Source of the DNA: Paludibacteraceae bacterium
GTDB lineage: Bacteria; Bacteroidota; Bacteroidia; Bacteroidales; Paludibacteraceae
Assembly (NCBI GenBank): GCA_024405895.1
Contig: JAKSNW010000010.1
Coordinates: 1-63,168 of the forward strand
Direction: 5' to 3'
Length of the DNA: 63,168 nucleotides
Positions 24,861 through 32,497 of this stretch are shown piece after piece (the first letter of the stretch is position 1; each line of letters starts with the position of its first letter). Position numbers and translations under genes: made by a program. The notes under the pieces were generated by a model. The model saw only the letters and a list, made by a program, of their open reading frames with translations. It ran no database searches and was not told where the DNA came from.

Positions 24861-26015
24861 ATGAAAAAGTGTTTTTTTGCGCTAATCGCACTATGCGCTT
24901 TTATGGTAGTTTTATTACCATCGTGCGGCAATCCTACAAAAAGATTGATTACAAAAGTTGAGCCAGCAACATTTGTTGTTTATACTTATGATGAGTATGG
25001 TTCTCCTGTGGGCTCTGGTTCTGGATTTTTTATTGAAAAATCTGGTGTAGGAGTAACAAATTTTCATGTGCTGGATCAATCTGTCAAAGCAGCCATAAAA
25101 ACAACAGATGGCAGTTTATATGAGATAGATAGTGTACTGTGCTCTTCCTCAAAAAAAGATGTGTTGGTGTTTCGGGTAAAGAATGATAAAAGAGCTGAAT
25201 TTAAAACAGTAAAAATAACAAACAAGACTCCTGAGAAAGGCAATCAAATATATTGCATTGGAGCACCAATGGGAATGGAATCTAGTCTGTCTGAGGGTAT
25301 TATATCGTCATATCGTGATGACAACAAATACGGAAAGGTTGCCCAAATTACGGCACCTATTTCTAGTGGATCAAGCGGCAGTCCTATTTTAGATTCTGAT
25401 GGCAAAGTGTTCGCTATTGCTGCTTTTAAACGTCGTGGCGGTGAGAATCTGAATTTTGGTGTCGTGTTGAATGAAGATTTTCAAAATGAATTAGATAAAA
25501 AAGAATTTTACAAGAAAAACAGAAAGTTTAATTCTGAAAAATCAGATTTCATTCTTCTGAATGTAATGCCGGAAAGAGGCTCTGAATTAATCTTGAATGC
25601 TATTGAATTTGGCAAGACGTCAACCTCTTTGTATTTTACATTTACTAATATGCACCTTAATTCTAGCGGTGAGTATTACTTGTGGTGCGAGCTTAACGAA
25701 AAAGATAATGGTTTGTATATGGAAGATGTTGAAAGTGGTAAAAAATACTACGTAACTTCTTCTACTTTATCTTCAAACAAGAAGGATTCAGAGGCTATTT
25801 CATTAGCTGGTATAAAACAATTTAAAGTTGATTTACCTGTCATCAAAAACAAGCCATCTTCAATAAATGTTGTTTGGGACGATTGGACTTTCTCGGATAT
25901 AAATTTGGATGACTATAGAGAAAGTCTTACTATTGATGAATTGAGTTATAAAAGATCGTATGCATTGTTGTGCACTTCTGTTGCTTCTGACCCTGCCACA
26001 ACAATAGACATGTAG
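24861..26015 (+). CDS. Lipoprotein trypsin-like serine protease, part 1 (ends at in-frame TAG)
   Basis: 384 residues. Lipoprotein signal with Cys22 (LLPSC). Residues about 35-215 are a trypsin-like (DegP/HtrA-type S1) protease domain: His69 in TNFHVL, Asp100 in KKDVLVF, Ser172 in GSSGSP, plus YCIGAPMG and ITAPISSG strands. Residues about 220-365 form an unrecognised beta-rich domain (YLWCELNEKDNG, INVVWDDWTFSD). The chain then enters a TPR helix and is cut by TAG at 26013. Translation continues in the same frame in 26022-26513. No PDZ domain is seen. Predicted periplasmic or surface-anchored protease. First gene of an AT-rich operon to 29431. Confidence 0.8.
   Translation: MKKCFFALIALCAFMVVLLPSCGNPTKRLITKVEPATFVVYTYDEYGSPVGSGSGFFIEKSGVGVTNFHVLDQSVKAAIKTTDGSLYEIDSVLCSSSKKDVLVFRVKNDKRAEFKTVKITNKTPEKGNQIYCIGAPMGMESSLSEGIISSYRDDNKYGKVAQITAPISSGSSGSPILDSDGKVFAIAAFKRRGGENLNFGVVLNEDFQNELDKKEFYKKNRKFNSEKSDFILLNVMPERGSELILNAIEFGKTSTSLYFTFTNMHLNSSGEYYLWCELNEKDNGLYMEDVESGKKYYVTSSTLSSNKKDSEAISLAGIKQFKVDLPVIKNKPSSINVVWDDWTFSDINLDDYRESLTIDELSYKRSYALLCTSVASDPATTIDM
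26013..26015 (+). other. In-frame TAG splitting the protease-TPR gene
   Basis: The codons before (GAC ATG) and after (ACT GAA GTG TTG GAC) are in one frame. Read through, the sequence gives a normal TPR helix pair (ATTIDM-x-TEVLDENPEDA, then MMAIFSYIVDN). A single C to T change from CAG would produce this TAG. Confidence 0.8.
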
Positions 26016-26021
26016 ACTGAA

Positions 26022-26513
26022 GTGTTGGACGAGAATCCAGAAGATGCAATTTCGCTTAATATGATGGCGATATTTTCGTATATTGTTGATAATAAAACTG
26101 ATGCAATGTATTATTTGGAGGAGGCCATTGAGACAAATCCAAACGACGAACTCGCATATTTAAATAGGGCTGAAATGTACTCTTTTGACAAAAACTACAA
26201 AGAGGCAATTCGAAATGTAACAACAGCAATAAATCTTGTTCCTGATGACCCAGATAATTATATCACTCGAGCCCAGTATTATTATAGCGATGAAGACTAT
26301 CAAAAAGCATTAGACGATATTAGTACATGTTTGTCAAAAGCTACCGAGGGTGATGGCTTTAAAAACGACCCTCTTTTATATGAATTCCGAGCATATGTGT
26401 ACATAGGCTTGCATAATTATAGTGCAGCAAGAAACGACGTACAAAAAGCATATCGTCTATCCAAAGATAAAGATTTAGACCGTAGGTTAGAGGCTCTATA
26501 TGCTATTTTGTAG
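26022..26513 (+). CDS. TPR part of the broken protease gene
   Basis: 163 codons from a GTG at 26022, in frame with 24861-26015 and only 6 bases after its stop. It consists of about four TPR motifs: DENPEDAISLNMMAIFSY, NPNDELAYLNRAEMYSFD, VPDDPDNYITRAQYYYSD and a last one ending in LEALYAIL. It has no signal peptide, so as a separate product it would stay in the cytoplasm, away from the protease domain. It is best seen as the C-terminal half of one protease-TPR lipoprotein of about 550 residues. TPRs are protein-protein contact domains. The next gene starts 1 base after its stop. Confidence 0.75.
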   Translation: MLDENPEDAISLNMMAIFSYIVDNKTDAMYYLEEAIETNPNDELAYLNRAEMYSFDKNYKEAIRNVTTAINLVPDDPDNYITRAQYYYSDEDYQKALDDISTCLSKATEGDGFKNDPLLYEFRAYVYIGLHNYSAARNDVQKAYRLSKDKDLDRRLEALYAIL

Positions 26514-26514
26514 G

Positions 26515-27639
26515 ATGAAAAAGATAACGATAGCATTATTCTTGATATCAATATTTACTTGGGCAAATGCACAAGTAAATATTGTTTCTTCAGCACCATG
26601 GTCAAAATCATTTTCAACAAATCCTTGGACTAAAGATAACGACCTGGTATACAGAACATCTCCTTTAGGAGAGGTTGTTTATGCGTATCCGAATTATCAA
26701 GACTTTACCAAGACAAGAAATATTATAAAAAAAGACTTTTGGAATTACTATAAAATAGGTCCCGTACTAAAACGTGATTGGACTTTTGAACTTCCTATTT
26801 TCAACGTCAATTCCGCCAGAAATACAAACTACTTTGCTTATGACAAACGCAAAAAACAACCTTCAAACCAAATATATTGGGGATTTACAATTGGTTACCA
26901 AACAAATGGCAAAGAAAAACAAACAACAATTTGGATAAAAAGAAGCAACAAGAAATATTCAACCTATGGCGAAACTTATGATAGTGAGAAATATATATCT
27001 TATAGAGTAGATGATGGGGAATGGAGAGATTCATATTCTGATTATCCTTCCAATAGTGTTTATCTTAAATTAATAATAGACATTCATACTTCTTACACTA
27101 ATATATCATGGGCTGGATTGAATCTTAAAGTTCTTCCTGAATATATTGAAAAAATAAATTACTTAAGCATTCATGTTGGATGTTTAGCCTCAATTCAAGT
27201 AGGTGCAGCAAAAGCATTTAGTTCTGAGTATGCTTCTCCTGATTGTGGAATGTATTATGTTAGCAACCAACAATATTCTCAAGGCATAGAGCAACTAGAA
27301 AATTCCCAACATAATTATTACGAGTGTCAAGCATTAACATTAGCTCATTGTTATTTAGGAACAAGAAACTTTTCCAAGGTTATCGAGTTTTGCAATGCTT
27401 TAATTAATTACGATAGTTATAGCAAGAAGGAGGCTTACTTAATAAGAGGAATTGCAAATGAATATTTAGGGTATTATTCGCAAGCTCAAGCAGACTATAA
27501 TAATGCTCAGTCTTACTCAGATTATGATAGGGTGACTGGCAAAATAAAATCTCAGCAAACACAAAGTCGACAACAAACAACACAAACTCAGACAAACAAA
27601 CAGAAACAAACAACGACTAAACCACCTCTAACAAAATGA
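26515..27639 (+). CDS. Secreted TPR-containing protein, unknown role
   Basis: 374 residues from the ATG at 26515 (the frame opens at 26500, inside the upstream gene). Signal peptide MKKITIALFLISIFTWANAQ. Residues about 25-235 form a beta-rich domain that looks like a concanavalin/jelly-roll sandwich (WGFTIGYQTNGKEKQTT, YRVDDGEWRD, LKLIIDIHTS); I do not recognise a named family. Residues about 250-345 contain two TPR-like helical hairpins (ALTLAHCYLGTRNFSKVIEF, YLIRGIANEYLGYYSQAQAD). The tail is Gln/Thr-rich and ends KPPLTK, similar to the linker after the signal peptide of the next protein. Its stop overlaps the next start (ATGA). Confidence 0.75.
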   Translation: MKKITIALFLISIFTWANAQVNIVSSAPWSKSFSTNPWTKDNDLVYRTSPLGEVVYAYPNYQDFTKTRNIIKKDFWNYYKIGPVLKRDWTFELPIFNVNSARNTNYFAYDKRKKQPSNQIYWGFTIGYQTNGKEKQTTIWIKRSNKKYSTYGETYDSEKYISYRVDDGEWRDSYSDYPSNSVYLKLIIDIHTSYTNISWAGLNLKVLPEYIEKINYLSIHVGCLASIQVGAAKAFSSEYASPDCGMYYVSNQQYSQGIEQLENSQHNYYECQALTLAHCYLGTRNFSKVIEFCNALINYDSYSKKEAYLIRGIANEYLGYYSQAQADYNNAQSYSDYDRVTGKIKSQQTQSRQQTTQTQTNKQKQTTTKPPLTK

Positions 27640-28607
27640 AAAGATTTATTATGCTGGCTATTTTCTGTATATTAACAGAACTTTGCTTTGGTCAATTAAC
27701 TAAGGAATACAAGTCTCAACAAACAAGCAATTATAAACCACCCCTCTCAAAAACATTACCTTCTAATACTACAACTAAAAAAACGCAAACAACATCAAAA
27801 ACCGCTCAGACAACGGCGCCAAAACCGATGCAAACCACAACCCAGAACAATCGTTATTCCGGTGAGAAGCGTACCTTTACTGCCAATGGAGTTTCGTTTA
27901 CGATGGTCTATGTTCAAGGTGGTACATTTACCATGGGTGCAACCTCTGAGCAAGGCAGTGATGCAGCATCTTACGAAAAACCGACCCACTCTGTTACGCT
28001 CAGTTCATTTTCCATTGGCGAGACTGAGGTGACACAGGCATTGTGGGAGGCAGTGATGGGTGAATCTGTGACCCTGATTGCAAATCGCAATGGTTGGAAC
28101 ACCTGTGGCGTTGGCAGTAATTATCCTATGTATTACATTTCTTGGAACGACTGTCAGACTTTTATTAACAAGTTAAATAGCCTTACCGGCAAAAACTTCC
28201 GTCTACCTACCGAAGCAGAATGGGAGTTTGCTGCCCGTGGTGGCAACAAATCAAAAGGCTACAAATACAGCGGCAGTAATAATCTTGGCGATGTGGCTTG
28301 GTATTGGGATAACAGTAAAATCAACGGAACAATACAAACTCACCCTGTCAAGCAAAAGCAAGCCAATGAACTCGGCATCTACGATATGAGTGGTAACGTT
28401 TGTGAGTGGTGTCAAGATTGGCACGGCAGTTATAGCAGTTCTTCTCTGACCGACCCTAAAGGTCCCTCCGGTGGGTCTCACCGCGAGAGCCGTGGCGGTA
28501 GCTGTTTAGGCTCCGCCAGGGACTGTCGCTCCTCGGATCGTCTCGGCTGCTTCCCTGCCGACAACTGGAGCTTCACCCTTGGCCTCCGTCTCGCCCTCTC
28601 CGAGTAA
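27636..28607 (+). CDS. Secreted FGE/SUMF1-fold protein 1 with DGR-like variable C-terminus
   Basis: 323 residues. Signal peptide 1-19 (MKRFIMLAIFCILTELCFG), Thr/Gln/Pro-rich linker about 20-75, then an FGE-sulfatase (SUMF1) domain to the end: MVYVQGGTFTMGAT, IGETEVTQALWEAVMG, WNDCQTFINKLN, FRLPTEAEWEFAARGG, YDMSGNVCEWCQDW, SRGGSCLGSARDCR, LGLRLAL. This C-type-lectin-like fold also serves as scaffold for diversified DGR target proteins. The last 30 codons change abruptly to C-ending codons (see 28524-28604). The enzyme's usual paired active-site Cys motif is not evident, so a binding role is more likely than formylglycine formation (inference). Confidence 0.85.
   Translation: MKRFIMLAIFCILTELCFGQLTKEYKSQQTSNYKPPLSKTLPSNTTTKKTQTTSKTAQTTAPKPMQTTTQNNRYSGEKRTFTANGVSFTMVYVQGGTFTMGATSEQGSDAASYEKPTHSVTLSSFSIGETEVTQALWEAVMGESVTLIANRNGWNTCGVGSNYPMYYISWNDCQTFINKLNSLTGKNFRLPTEAEWEFAARGGNKSKGYKYSGSNNLGDVAWYWDNSKINGTIQTHPVKQKQANELGIYDMSGNVCEWCQDWHGSYSSSSLTDPKGPSGGSHRESRGGSCLGSARDCRSSDRLGCFPADNWSFTLGLRLALSE
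28524..28604 (+). other. DGR-type variable region 1 (candidate)
   Basis: Between the constant TGT CGC TCC and CTT GGC, ten of fifteen codons have the form NNC (CTC, GGC, TGC, TTC, GCC, GAC, AAC, AGC, TTC, ACC), as expected when AAC codons of a template repeat are mutated at their adenines. The constant 3' end GGCCTCCGTCT (28581-28591) recurs in region 2. The surrounding gene is AT-rich and does not use this codon pattern. Confidence 0.55.
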
Positions 28608-28624
28608 ATATAGAGAATGTTGTA

Positions 28625-29431
28625 ATGTGTAAATCTATAATTAAAACAATAATAATGCTAATTCAAAAGAAACTCACTATTCCTGTCAATGACGTTTCCT
28701 TTGACATGATTTATGTTGAAGGTGGCACATTTATGATGGGTGCATTGCCGAATGACAACGACGCATCCGATAACGAAAAGCCAAGCCACCAAGTCACCTT
28801 AAATTCTTATTATATCGGCGAAACAGAAGTAACACAGGACTTATGGCAAGCCGTAATGGGTAATGTACCATCATATTTTAGAGGAAATAAACAACCAGTT
28901 GAGCAAGTGTTTTGGAACGATTGCCAAGAGTTTATACGAAAATTAAATAGTATTACTGGCAAGAACTTCCGCTTACCAACCGAAGCAGAATGGGAATTTG
29001 CAGCTCGTGGTGGCAATAAATCTTGCGGCTACAAATATAGCGGCAGCAATAATATAGGTAATGTGGCTTGGTATAATGATAATAGTAACTGGAAATGTAA
29101 TAAATCTTTCATTTCTCTATACAAAATTATGCCAAAGCACAATTGTGACAAACAAGCATCTCATCCTGTCAAACAAAAACATTCCAATGAACTTGGTGTC
29201 TATGATATGAGTGGCAATGTTTGGGAATGGTGTCAAGATAGGTATGGATATTATAGCAGTTCATCTCAAGACAATCCTACTGGTCCTTCCGAAGGATTTG
29301 GCCGCATAATCCGTGGTGGAAGTTGGATTAGCAATGCAAAATTCTGTCGCTCCTCATTTCGTCTCTACTTATCCCCTAACAGCAGCGGCTACTACCTCGG
29401 CCTCCGTCTTGCCCTCTCCCTCTCCGAGTAA
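28625..29431 (+). CDS. FGE/SUMF1-fold protein 2 with DGR-like variable C-terminus
   Basis: 268 residues, 17 bases after its paralog. The same FGE landmarks: MIYVEGGTFMMGAL, IGETEVTQDLWQAVMG, WNDCQEFIRKLNS, FRLPTEAEWEFAARGG, GVYDMSGNVWEWCQDR, RGGSWISNAKFCR, LGLRLAL. Unlike protein 1 it has no clear signal peptide: the start MCKSIIKTIIMLIQKK is only weakly hydrophobic, and an ATG at 28655 is an alternative. It carries a 20-residue insertion (about 155-180) absent from protein 1. The last 28 codons again switch to NNC codons. A terminator follows at 29461, so it closes the operon. Confidence 0.85.
   Translation: MCKSIIKTIIMLIQKKLTIPVNDVSFDMIYVEGGTFMMGALPNDNDASDNEKPSHQVTLNSYYIGETEVTQDLWQAVMGNVPSYFRGNKQPVEQVFWNDCQEFIRKLNSITGKNFRLPTEAEWEFAARGGNKSCGYKYSGSNNIGNVAWYNDNSNWKCNKSFISLYKIMPKHNCDKQASHPVKQKHSNELGVYDMSGNVWEWCQDRYGYYSSSSQDNPTGPSEGFGRIIRGGSWISNAKFCRSSFRLYLSPNSSGYYLGLRLALSLSE
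29345..29428 (+). other. DGR-type variable region 2 (candidate)
   Basis: Between TGT CGC TCC and CTC GGC, nine of fourteen codons are NNC (CTC, TAC, TCC, AAC, AGC, AGC, GGC, TAC, TAC). The constant CGT and CCT codons match region 1. GGCCTCCGTCT followed by GCCCTCTCC is shared, and CTCTCC is then duplicated. Region 2 is one codon shorter than region 1. Confidence 0.55.
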
Positions 29432-29460
29432 TAGCACGAAATCATATATTTATCAAGCGC

Positions 29461-29490
29461 CATCCTTCATCGTGAGGGATGACGTTTTTT
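29461..29490 (+). terminator. Intrinsic terminator closing the FGE operon
   Basis: CATCCTT and AGGGATG form a 7-bp stem (one G-T pair) with a 7-base loop, then GACG and TTTTTT. Confidence 0.75.
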
Positions 29491-29541
29491 ATTCCCTATC
29501 GCAATCGTTTCTTTTTTGAATGCAGGTTTTCGTTGTGGCGA

Positions 29542-29572
29542 TTGGCTGTTCCATGGATATTTTATATTTTTG
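29542..29572 (+). promoter_or_regulatory. Promoter of DUF2807 gene
   Basis: TTG (29542-29544), a 20-base spacer, TATTTTTG (29565-29572). Predicted start near 29579, 14 bases before the ATG at 29593. Confidence 0.6.
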
Positions 29573-29592
29573 CAGTCGGATAAATTTTGAAT

Positions 29593-30396
29593 ATGATGAT
29601 GACTTATAAGATAAGACAATCAGCAGTGCTTGGCATCGTTCTGACGGTAGTGATGATGTTTTGCTGTGGTCAGGTGTCTGCCCGACGTAGTGTGGTGGTT
29701 GTGCCAAAGAGTGAGGTTCGTACGGTTTCCATTGCACATAACCTGGTGATGGATGGTCCGTTTGATGTGATTCTTTCGCCTGCCATTGAACCGGGACGTA
29801 TCGAGATAGAGAGTGATTCGGCTTTTCTCCCTTATATCGAGACGGAGGTAAGCAATCTGACGCTGACGGTTCGTGTGGCAGAGAGTAAGCCTCGCAAGGT
29901 GATGCCTGCTGTACCTATCACTATTCGTATGCATCACGACTGGCTGAATATCACGTTGAGTGGTGGCATCTCGGTAGTATGCGATGCTATGATTCAGAAT
30001 GGTGATATGGCGGTGAAGATGAGTGGCGGTGCCAGTGCCAGAATGAATCTGATGTGTATGAACCTGGAAATGGAACTGAGAGATTATGCTCGGTTTGAGG
30101 GCGAGACAGAGGTGGTTTGTGCTAATGTGACGCTCTGGAATAATAGCAACTGCACGATGCGTGGACCTGTGGAGAAAATGGTGGTTTATCTTACCGACAA
30201 GGCTCAACTGGATTCACGCAAACTGATAGATAATGTGTGCTATGTGAATTGTTACAAAGAGGCTCATGCCGAGGTGGGCTGCGAGAGTATGCTGACTATT
30301 CACCGATCGCCAGATGCTAAAGTGGTGGCTTACGGTAATGCCAAGGTGACTGAGACGATAGAACCGCTGGCTGCTGACGAGAAGAAGAAACGTTAG
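29593..30396 (+). CDS. DUF2807 (GIN domain) exported protein
   Basis: 267 residues from the ATG at 29593; the frame opens two codons earlier at a TTG. Signal peptide: TYKIRQSAVLGIVLTVVMMFCCGQVSA, cut near residue 30. The mature part has the GIN/DUF2807 pattern: a first strand set with FDVILSPA, then right-handed parallel repeats (LNITLSGGISVVCD, MAVKMSGGASARMNL, MELRDYARFEGE, VTLWNNSNCTM). The S-G-G-x-S turns are typical. The C-terminus is basic and low complexity (ADEKKKR). Such proteins are common exported proteins of Bacteroidota with no defined function. Own promoter, shared bidirectional terminator. Confidence 0.8.
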   Translation: MMMTYKIRQSAVLGIVLTVVMMFCCGQVSARRSVVVVPKSEVRTVSIAHNLVMDGPFDVILSPAIEPGRIEIESDSAFLPYIETEVSNLTLTVRVAESKPRKVMPAVPITIRMHHDWLNITLSGGISVVCDAMIQNGDMAVKMSGGASARMNLMCMNLEMELRDYARFEGETEVVCANVTLWNNSNCTMRGPVEKMVVYLTDKAQLDSRKLIDNVCYVNCYKEAHAEVGCESMLTIHRSPDAKVVAYGNAKVTETIEPLAADEKKKR

Positions 30397-30439
30397 AACT
30401 ATAAGAATTAGGGCTGTGGAAGTCATAGCCATGAAACAA

Positions 30440-30475
30440 AACAAGGTGTCGGGGGATTTCCCGGCACCTTGTTTG
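30440..30475. terminator. Bidirectional terminator
   Basis: ACAAGGTGTCGGG and CCCGGCACCTTGT form a 13-bp stem (one G-T pair), with AAACAAA before and TTTGTTT after, between the convergent DUF2807 and rpe genes. Confidence 0.85.
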
Positions 30476-30495
30476 TTTGCGTATGGAAGAGTAGG

Positions 30496-31155
30496 TTATT
30501 TCGCGTCGAGGATAGCGTTGATGGCTGCGTGGCGATCTGGCTGATTGAATACGGAACTGCCAGCAACGAGCATGTCGGCACCGCAGTCGTAGAGTTTGGC
30601 AGCATTGGCTGCTGTTACGCCGCCGTCCACTTCGATGAGGGCGTGAGCGTTCTGACGGTCAATCATGTTGCGGAGTCGCTCCACCTTGCGGTAGGTGTTC
30701 TCTATGAATTTCTGTCCACCAAAGCCAGGGTTGACGCTCATGAGGAGCACGAGGTCGGCTTCGCTGACGATGTCTTCAAGGAGTTCTACTGGTGTGTGAG
30801 GATTGAGGGTGACACCGGCTTTCATGCCTGCATCGTGGATACGTTGGAAGCTGCGGTGGAGATGGGTGCAGGCTTCGTAGTGCACGTTCATGATTTCAGA
30901 ACCGAGGGCTTTCACTTCGTTGACAAATTTGTCTGGCTCTACAATCATGAGGTGGACATCAAGCGGTTTGGTGCTGAGCTGTGCTACGTATTTCAATACG
31001 GGAAAACCGAAAGAGATGTTAGGCACGAAGACACCGTCCATGATGTCGATATGGAGGTATTGCGCACGGCTGTTGTTGATTTCAGCGATATCGTCGGCAA
31101 GATGGCCGAAGTCGGCTGACAAGAGCGATGGCGAGATGAGTCGTTCCTGTTTCAT
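30496..31155 (-). CDS. rpe: Ribulose-phosphate 3-epimerase
   Basis: Interconverts D-ribulose 5-phosphate and D-xylulose 5-phosphate in the pentose phosphate pathway, cytoplasmic. The 219-residue TIM barrel has the expected motifs: ISPSLLSADFGHL, YLHIDIMDGVFVPNISFG (metal-binding His and catalytic Asp), LDVHLMI, LLMSVNPGFGGQKF and IEVDGGVTAANA (second catalytic Asp). Normal length. Its ATG overlaps the stop of a 51-residue small gene (TAATG), so translation of the two is probably coupled. Confidence 0.96.
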   Translation of the reverse strand: MKQERLISPSLLSADFGHLADDIAEINNSRAQYLHIDIMDGVFVPNISFGFPVLKYVAQLSTKPLDVHLMIVEPDKFVNEVKALGSEIMNVHYEACTHLHRSFQRIHDAGMKAGVTLNPHTPVELLEDIVSEADLVLLMSVNPGFGGQKFIENTYRKVERLRNMIDRQNAHALIEVDGGVTAANAAKLYDCGADMLVAGSSVFNQPDRHAAINAILDAK

Positions 31156-31310
31156 TATGAAGGGAGGTTGTTTGTTGGGTAGGTTTGAGCGGGAGTGGTG
31201 TTGACCAATTGTGTGGCTTGAGCTGCAAATGTCAAGATGGCTTGCAGAGTGCTGGTCTTAGGGGTCAACGCATAGTCTCGCTCTTGCTCTTGGGTATTTT
31301 TTTCTTCCAT
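31155..31310 (-). CDS. Small protein upstream of rpe (51 residues)
   Basis: Read on the minus strand from the ATG at 31310: MEEKNTQEQERDYALTPKTS, then TLQAILTFAAQATQLV, then a Thr/Pro-rich tail ending in NLPS. Its TAA shares one base with the rpe ATG. The charged N-terminus, P-K-T-S-T-L-Q-A-I segment and short helix look like the small proteins often found in Bacteroidales, but I cannot name a family. The overlap with rpe is the main reason to believe it. Function unknown. Confidence 0.55.
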   Translation of the reverse strand: MEEKNTQEQERDYALTPKTSTLQAILTFAAQATQLVNTTPAQTYPTNNLPS

Positions 31311-31405
31311 AGGCAAATGCGTTTATCATTAAAACGCAATGCCATGCTTTTTATTGTGCAGAGCAAGGGTAAAAGTGTGCTTTTTTTGCACATTTGAAGG
31401 CAGCA

Positions 31406-32008
31406 TCAATAGGCTGCCTCGCTGTCGCAGGTGATGTTGTGTGAGATGGCCAGTTTCTTGAGGTTCTGTATGGCGTAGTGGAAGCGTCCGAGGGCGGTGT
31501 TGATGCTGATGTCCTGACGGGTAGCTATCTCTTTGAACGGCAGTTTCTGATAGTAGCGCATAACGACGATTTCGCGCTGTGATTCTGGCAGTTCCTCCAA
31601 TAGTTGTTCGATGCTTTGAAGCATGTGTTCGTAGCTGATGCTGTCTTGGAGTTCGCGTTCGTAGAGTTTGATGTTGTCGAAGAGTGATATCTCGTTGGCA
31701 TCGTCGGAGACGGTGTTCTTGTTGGTCTCGTCGCGCTGGTGGTCGATGAAGAGGTTGCGGGCAATGGTGGACGCCCAAGAGAAGAAGCGGCCATTCTCAG
31801 TGTAACGGCCCTCTTTGATGTTGATGATGACCTTCATGAAGGTCTCCTGGAAGAGGTCGTCGGTGAGATGTTGTTCGTGCGTGAGATTGTGGATAAAGGC
31901 ATAAAGACGGTCTTTATGTCGCATCAAGAGATACTCAAACGCCTTGTTGTCGCCATCGGCATAGAGGCGTACCAACTGTTCGTCGGTCAGTTTGGTGTAG
32001 CTTTCCAT
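31406..32008 (-). CDS. ECF-type RNA polymerase sigma factor
   Basis: 200 residues from the ATG at 32008; the open frame to 32068 adds residues without sigma similarity. Region 2 at about 10-80 (LVRLYADGDNKAFEYLLMRH, DDLFQETFMKV, RFFSWASTIARNLFIDHQR) and region 4 at about 125-185 (LEELPESQREIVVMRYYQK, FKEIATRQDISINTALGR with the HTH). Linker about 85-120. No region 3, so extracytoplasmic-function type. No anti-sigma gene is adjacent; the small gene at 31155-31310 follows on the same strand but has no membrane segment. Target promoters unknown. Confidence 0.9.
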   Translation of the reverse strand: MESYTKLTDEQLVRLYADGDNKAFEYLLMRHKDRLYAFIHNLTHEQHLTDDLFQETFMKVIINIKEGRYTENGRFFSWASTIARNLFIDHQRDETNKNTVSDDANEISLFDNIKLYERELQDSISYEHMLQSIEQLLEELPESQREIVVMRYYQKLPFKEIATRQDISINTALGRFHYAIQNLKKLAISHNITCDSEAAY

Positions 32009-32176
32009 ACTTCTATCTACTGTTTGCTTGGTACATACTAAGTACAACAGAGTGAGATTGTTGTACAATCTTATTCTGCACTTTGTTGCATCAGGATGTG
32101 AGATGTAAGTGTTAGAGTAGGGTCACTACGATAGGCGTGAGTTGTTTAGGGGTGATTGCAGATGATTCTGCGATGG

Positions 32177-32184
32177 CAAAGATA
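32177..32184 (-). promoter_or_regulatory. -7 box upstream of the ECF sigma gene
   Basis: Minus-strand TATCTTTG. The leader to the ATG at 32008 would be about 160 bases. No clear -33 element. Nothing else is recognisable in 32009-32296. Confidence 0.4.
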
Positions 32185-32296
32185 CACAATTCTTTGGTTT
32201 CTACGTGCCTTTGGAGTGTTATTTTTTATTATTCCTTGTTTGTGGCTTATCTTAGTGTGATTTCTATCAAGCAGGAACGGGGATATTTTGTCGTTG

Positions 32297-32497
32297 TTAT
32301 TGCATCAAATCCTCATCGTTCATGGCTTCGATAGTTTGCAGGCATTTGAGGCAGAGACAGTTGTTGAAGTGTCTGCGGATGTAGTCGAAGTGTTTCTTTT
32401 CGAGGTGTACTTTGGTGCAGTCGCAAGGAATGGTCATGTCATCGTGACGGCAGATGAGTATGTTGCCGCAGCGTGGACAGATTTTTTCAGTAGGCAT
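32297..32497 (-). CDS. Cysteine-rich CWC family protein
   Basis: 66 residues with eight cysteines (7, 10, 16, 25, 27, 47, 49, 52), arranged as CPRCG, then a single C, CDC and CLCLKC. This is the pattern of the small cysteine-rich CWC family, presumed to bind zinc or another metal. No signal peptide, so cytoplasmic. The start shares one base with the stop of the upstream nuclease-like gene (TAATG), which indicates coupled translation. Family function is not established. Confidence 0.8.
   Translation of the reverse strand: MPTEKICPRCGNILICRHDDMTIPCDCTKVHLEKKHFDYIRRHFNNCLCLKCLQTIEAMNDEDLMQ

Noticed and set aside
16632-26015. Reassigned stop codons (TAA or TAG read as Gln)
   Set aside because: Core genes end normally in TAG (miaA) and TAA (rpmE2, rny), so the standard code applies.
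30469-31119. 216-residue frame opposite rpe
   Set aside because: Antisense shadow of rpe.
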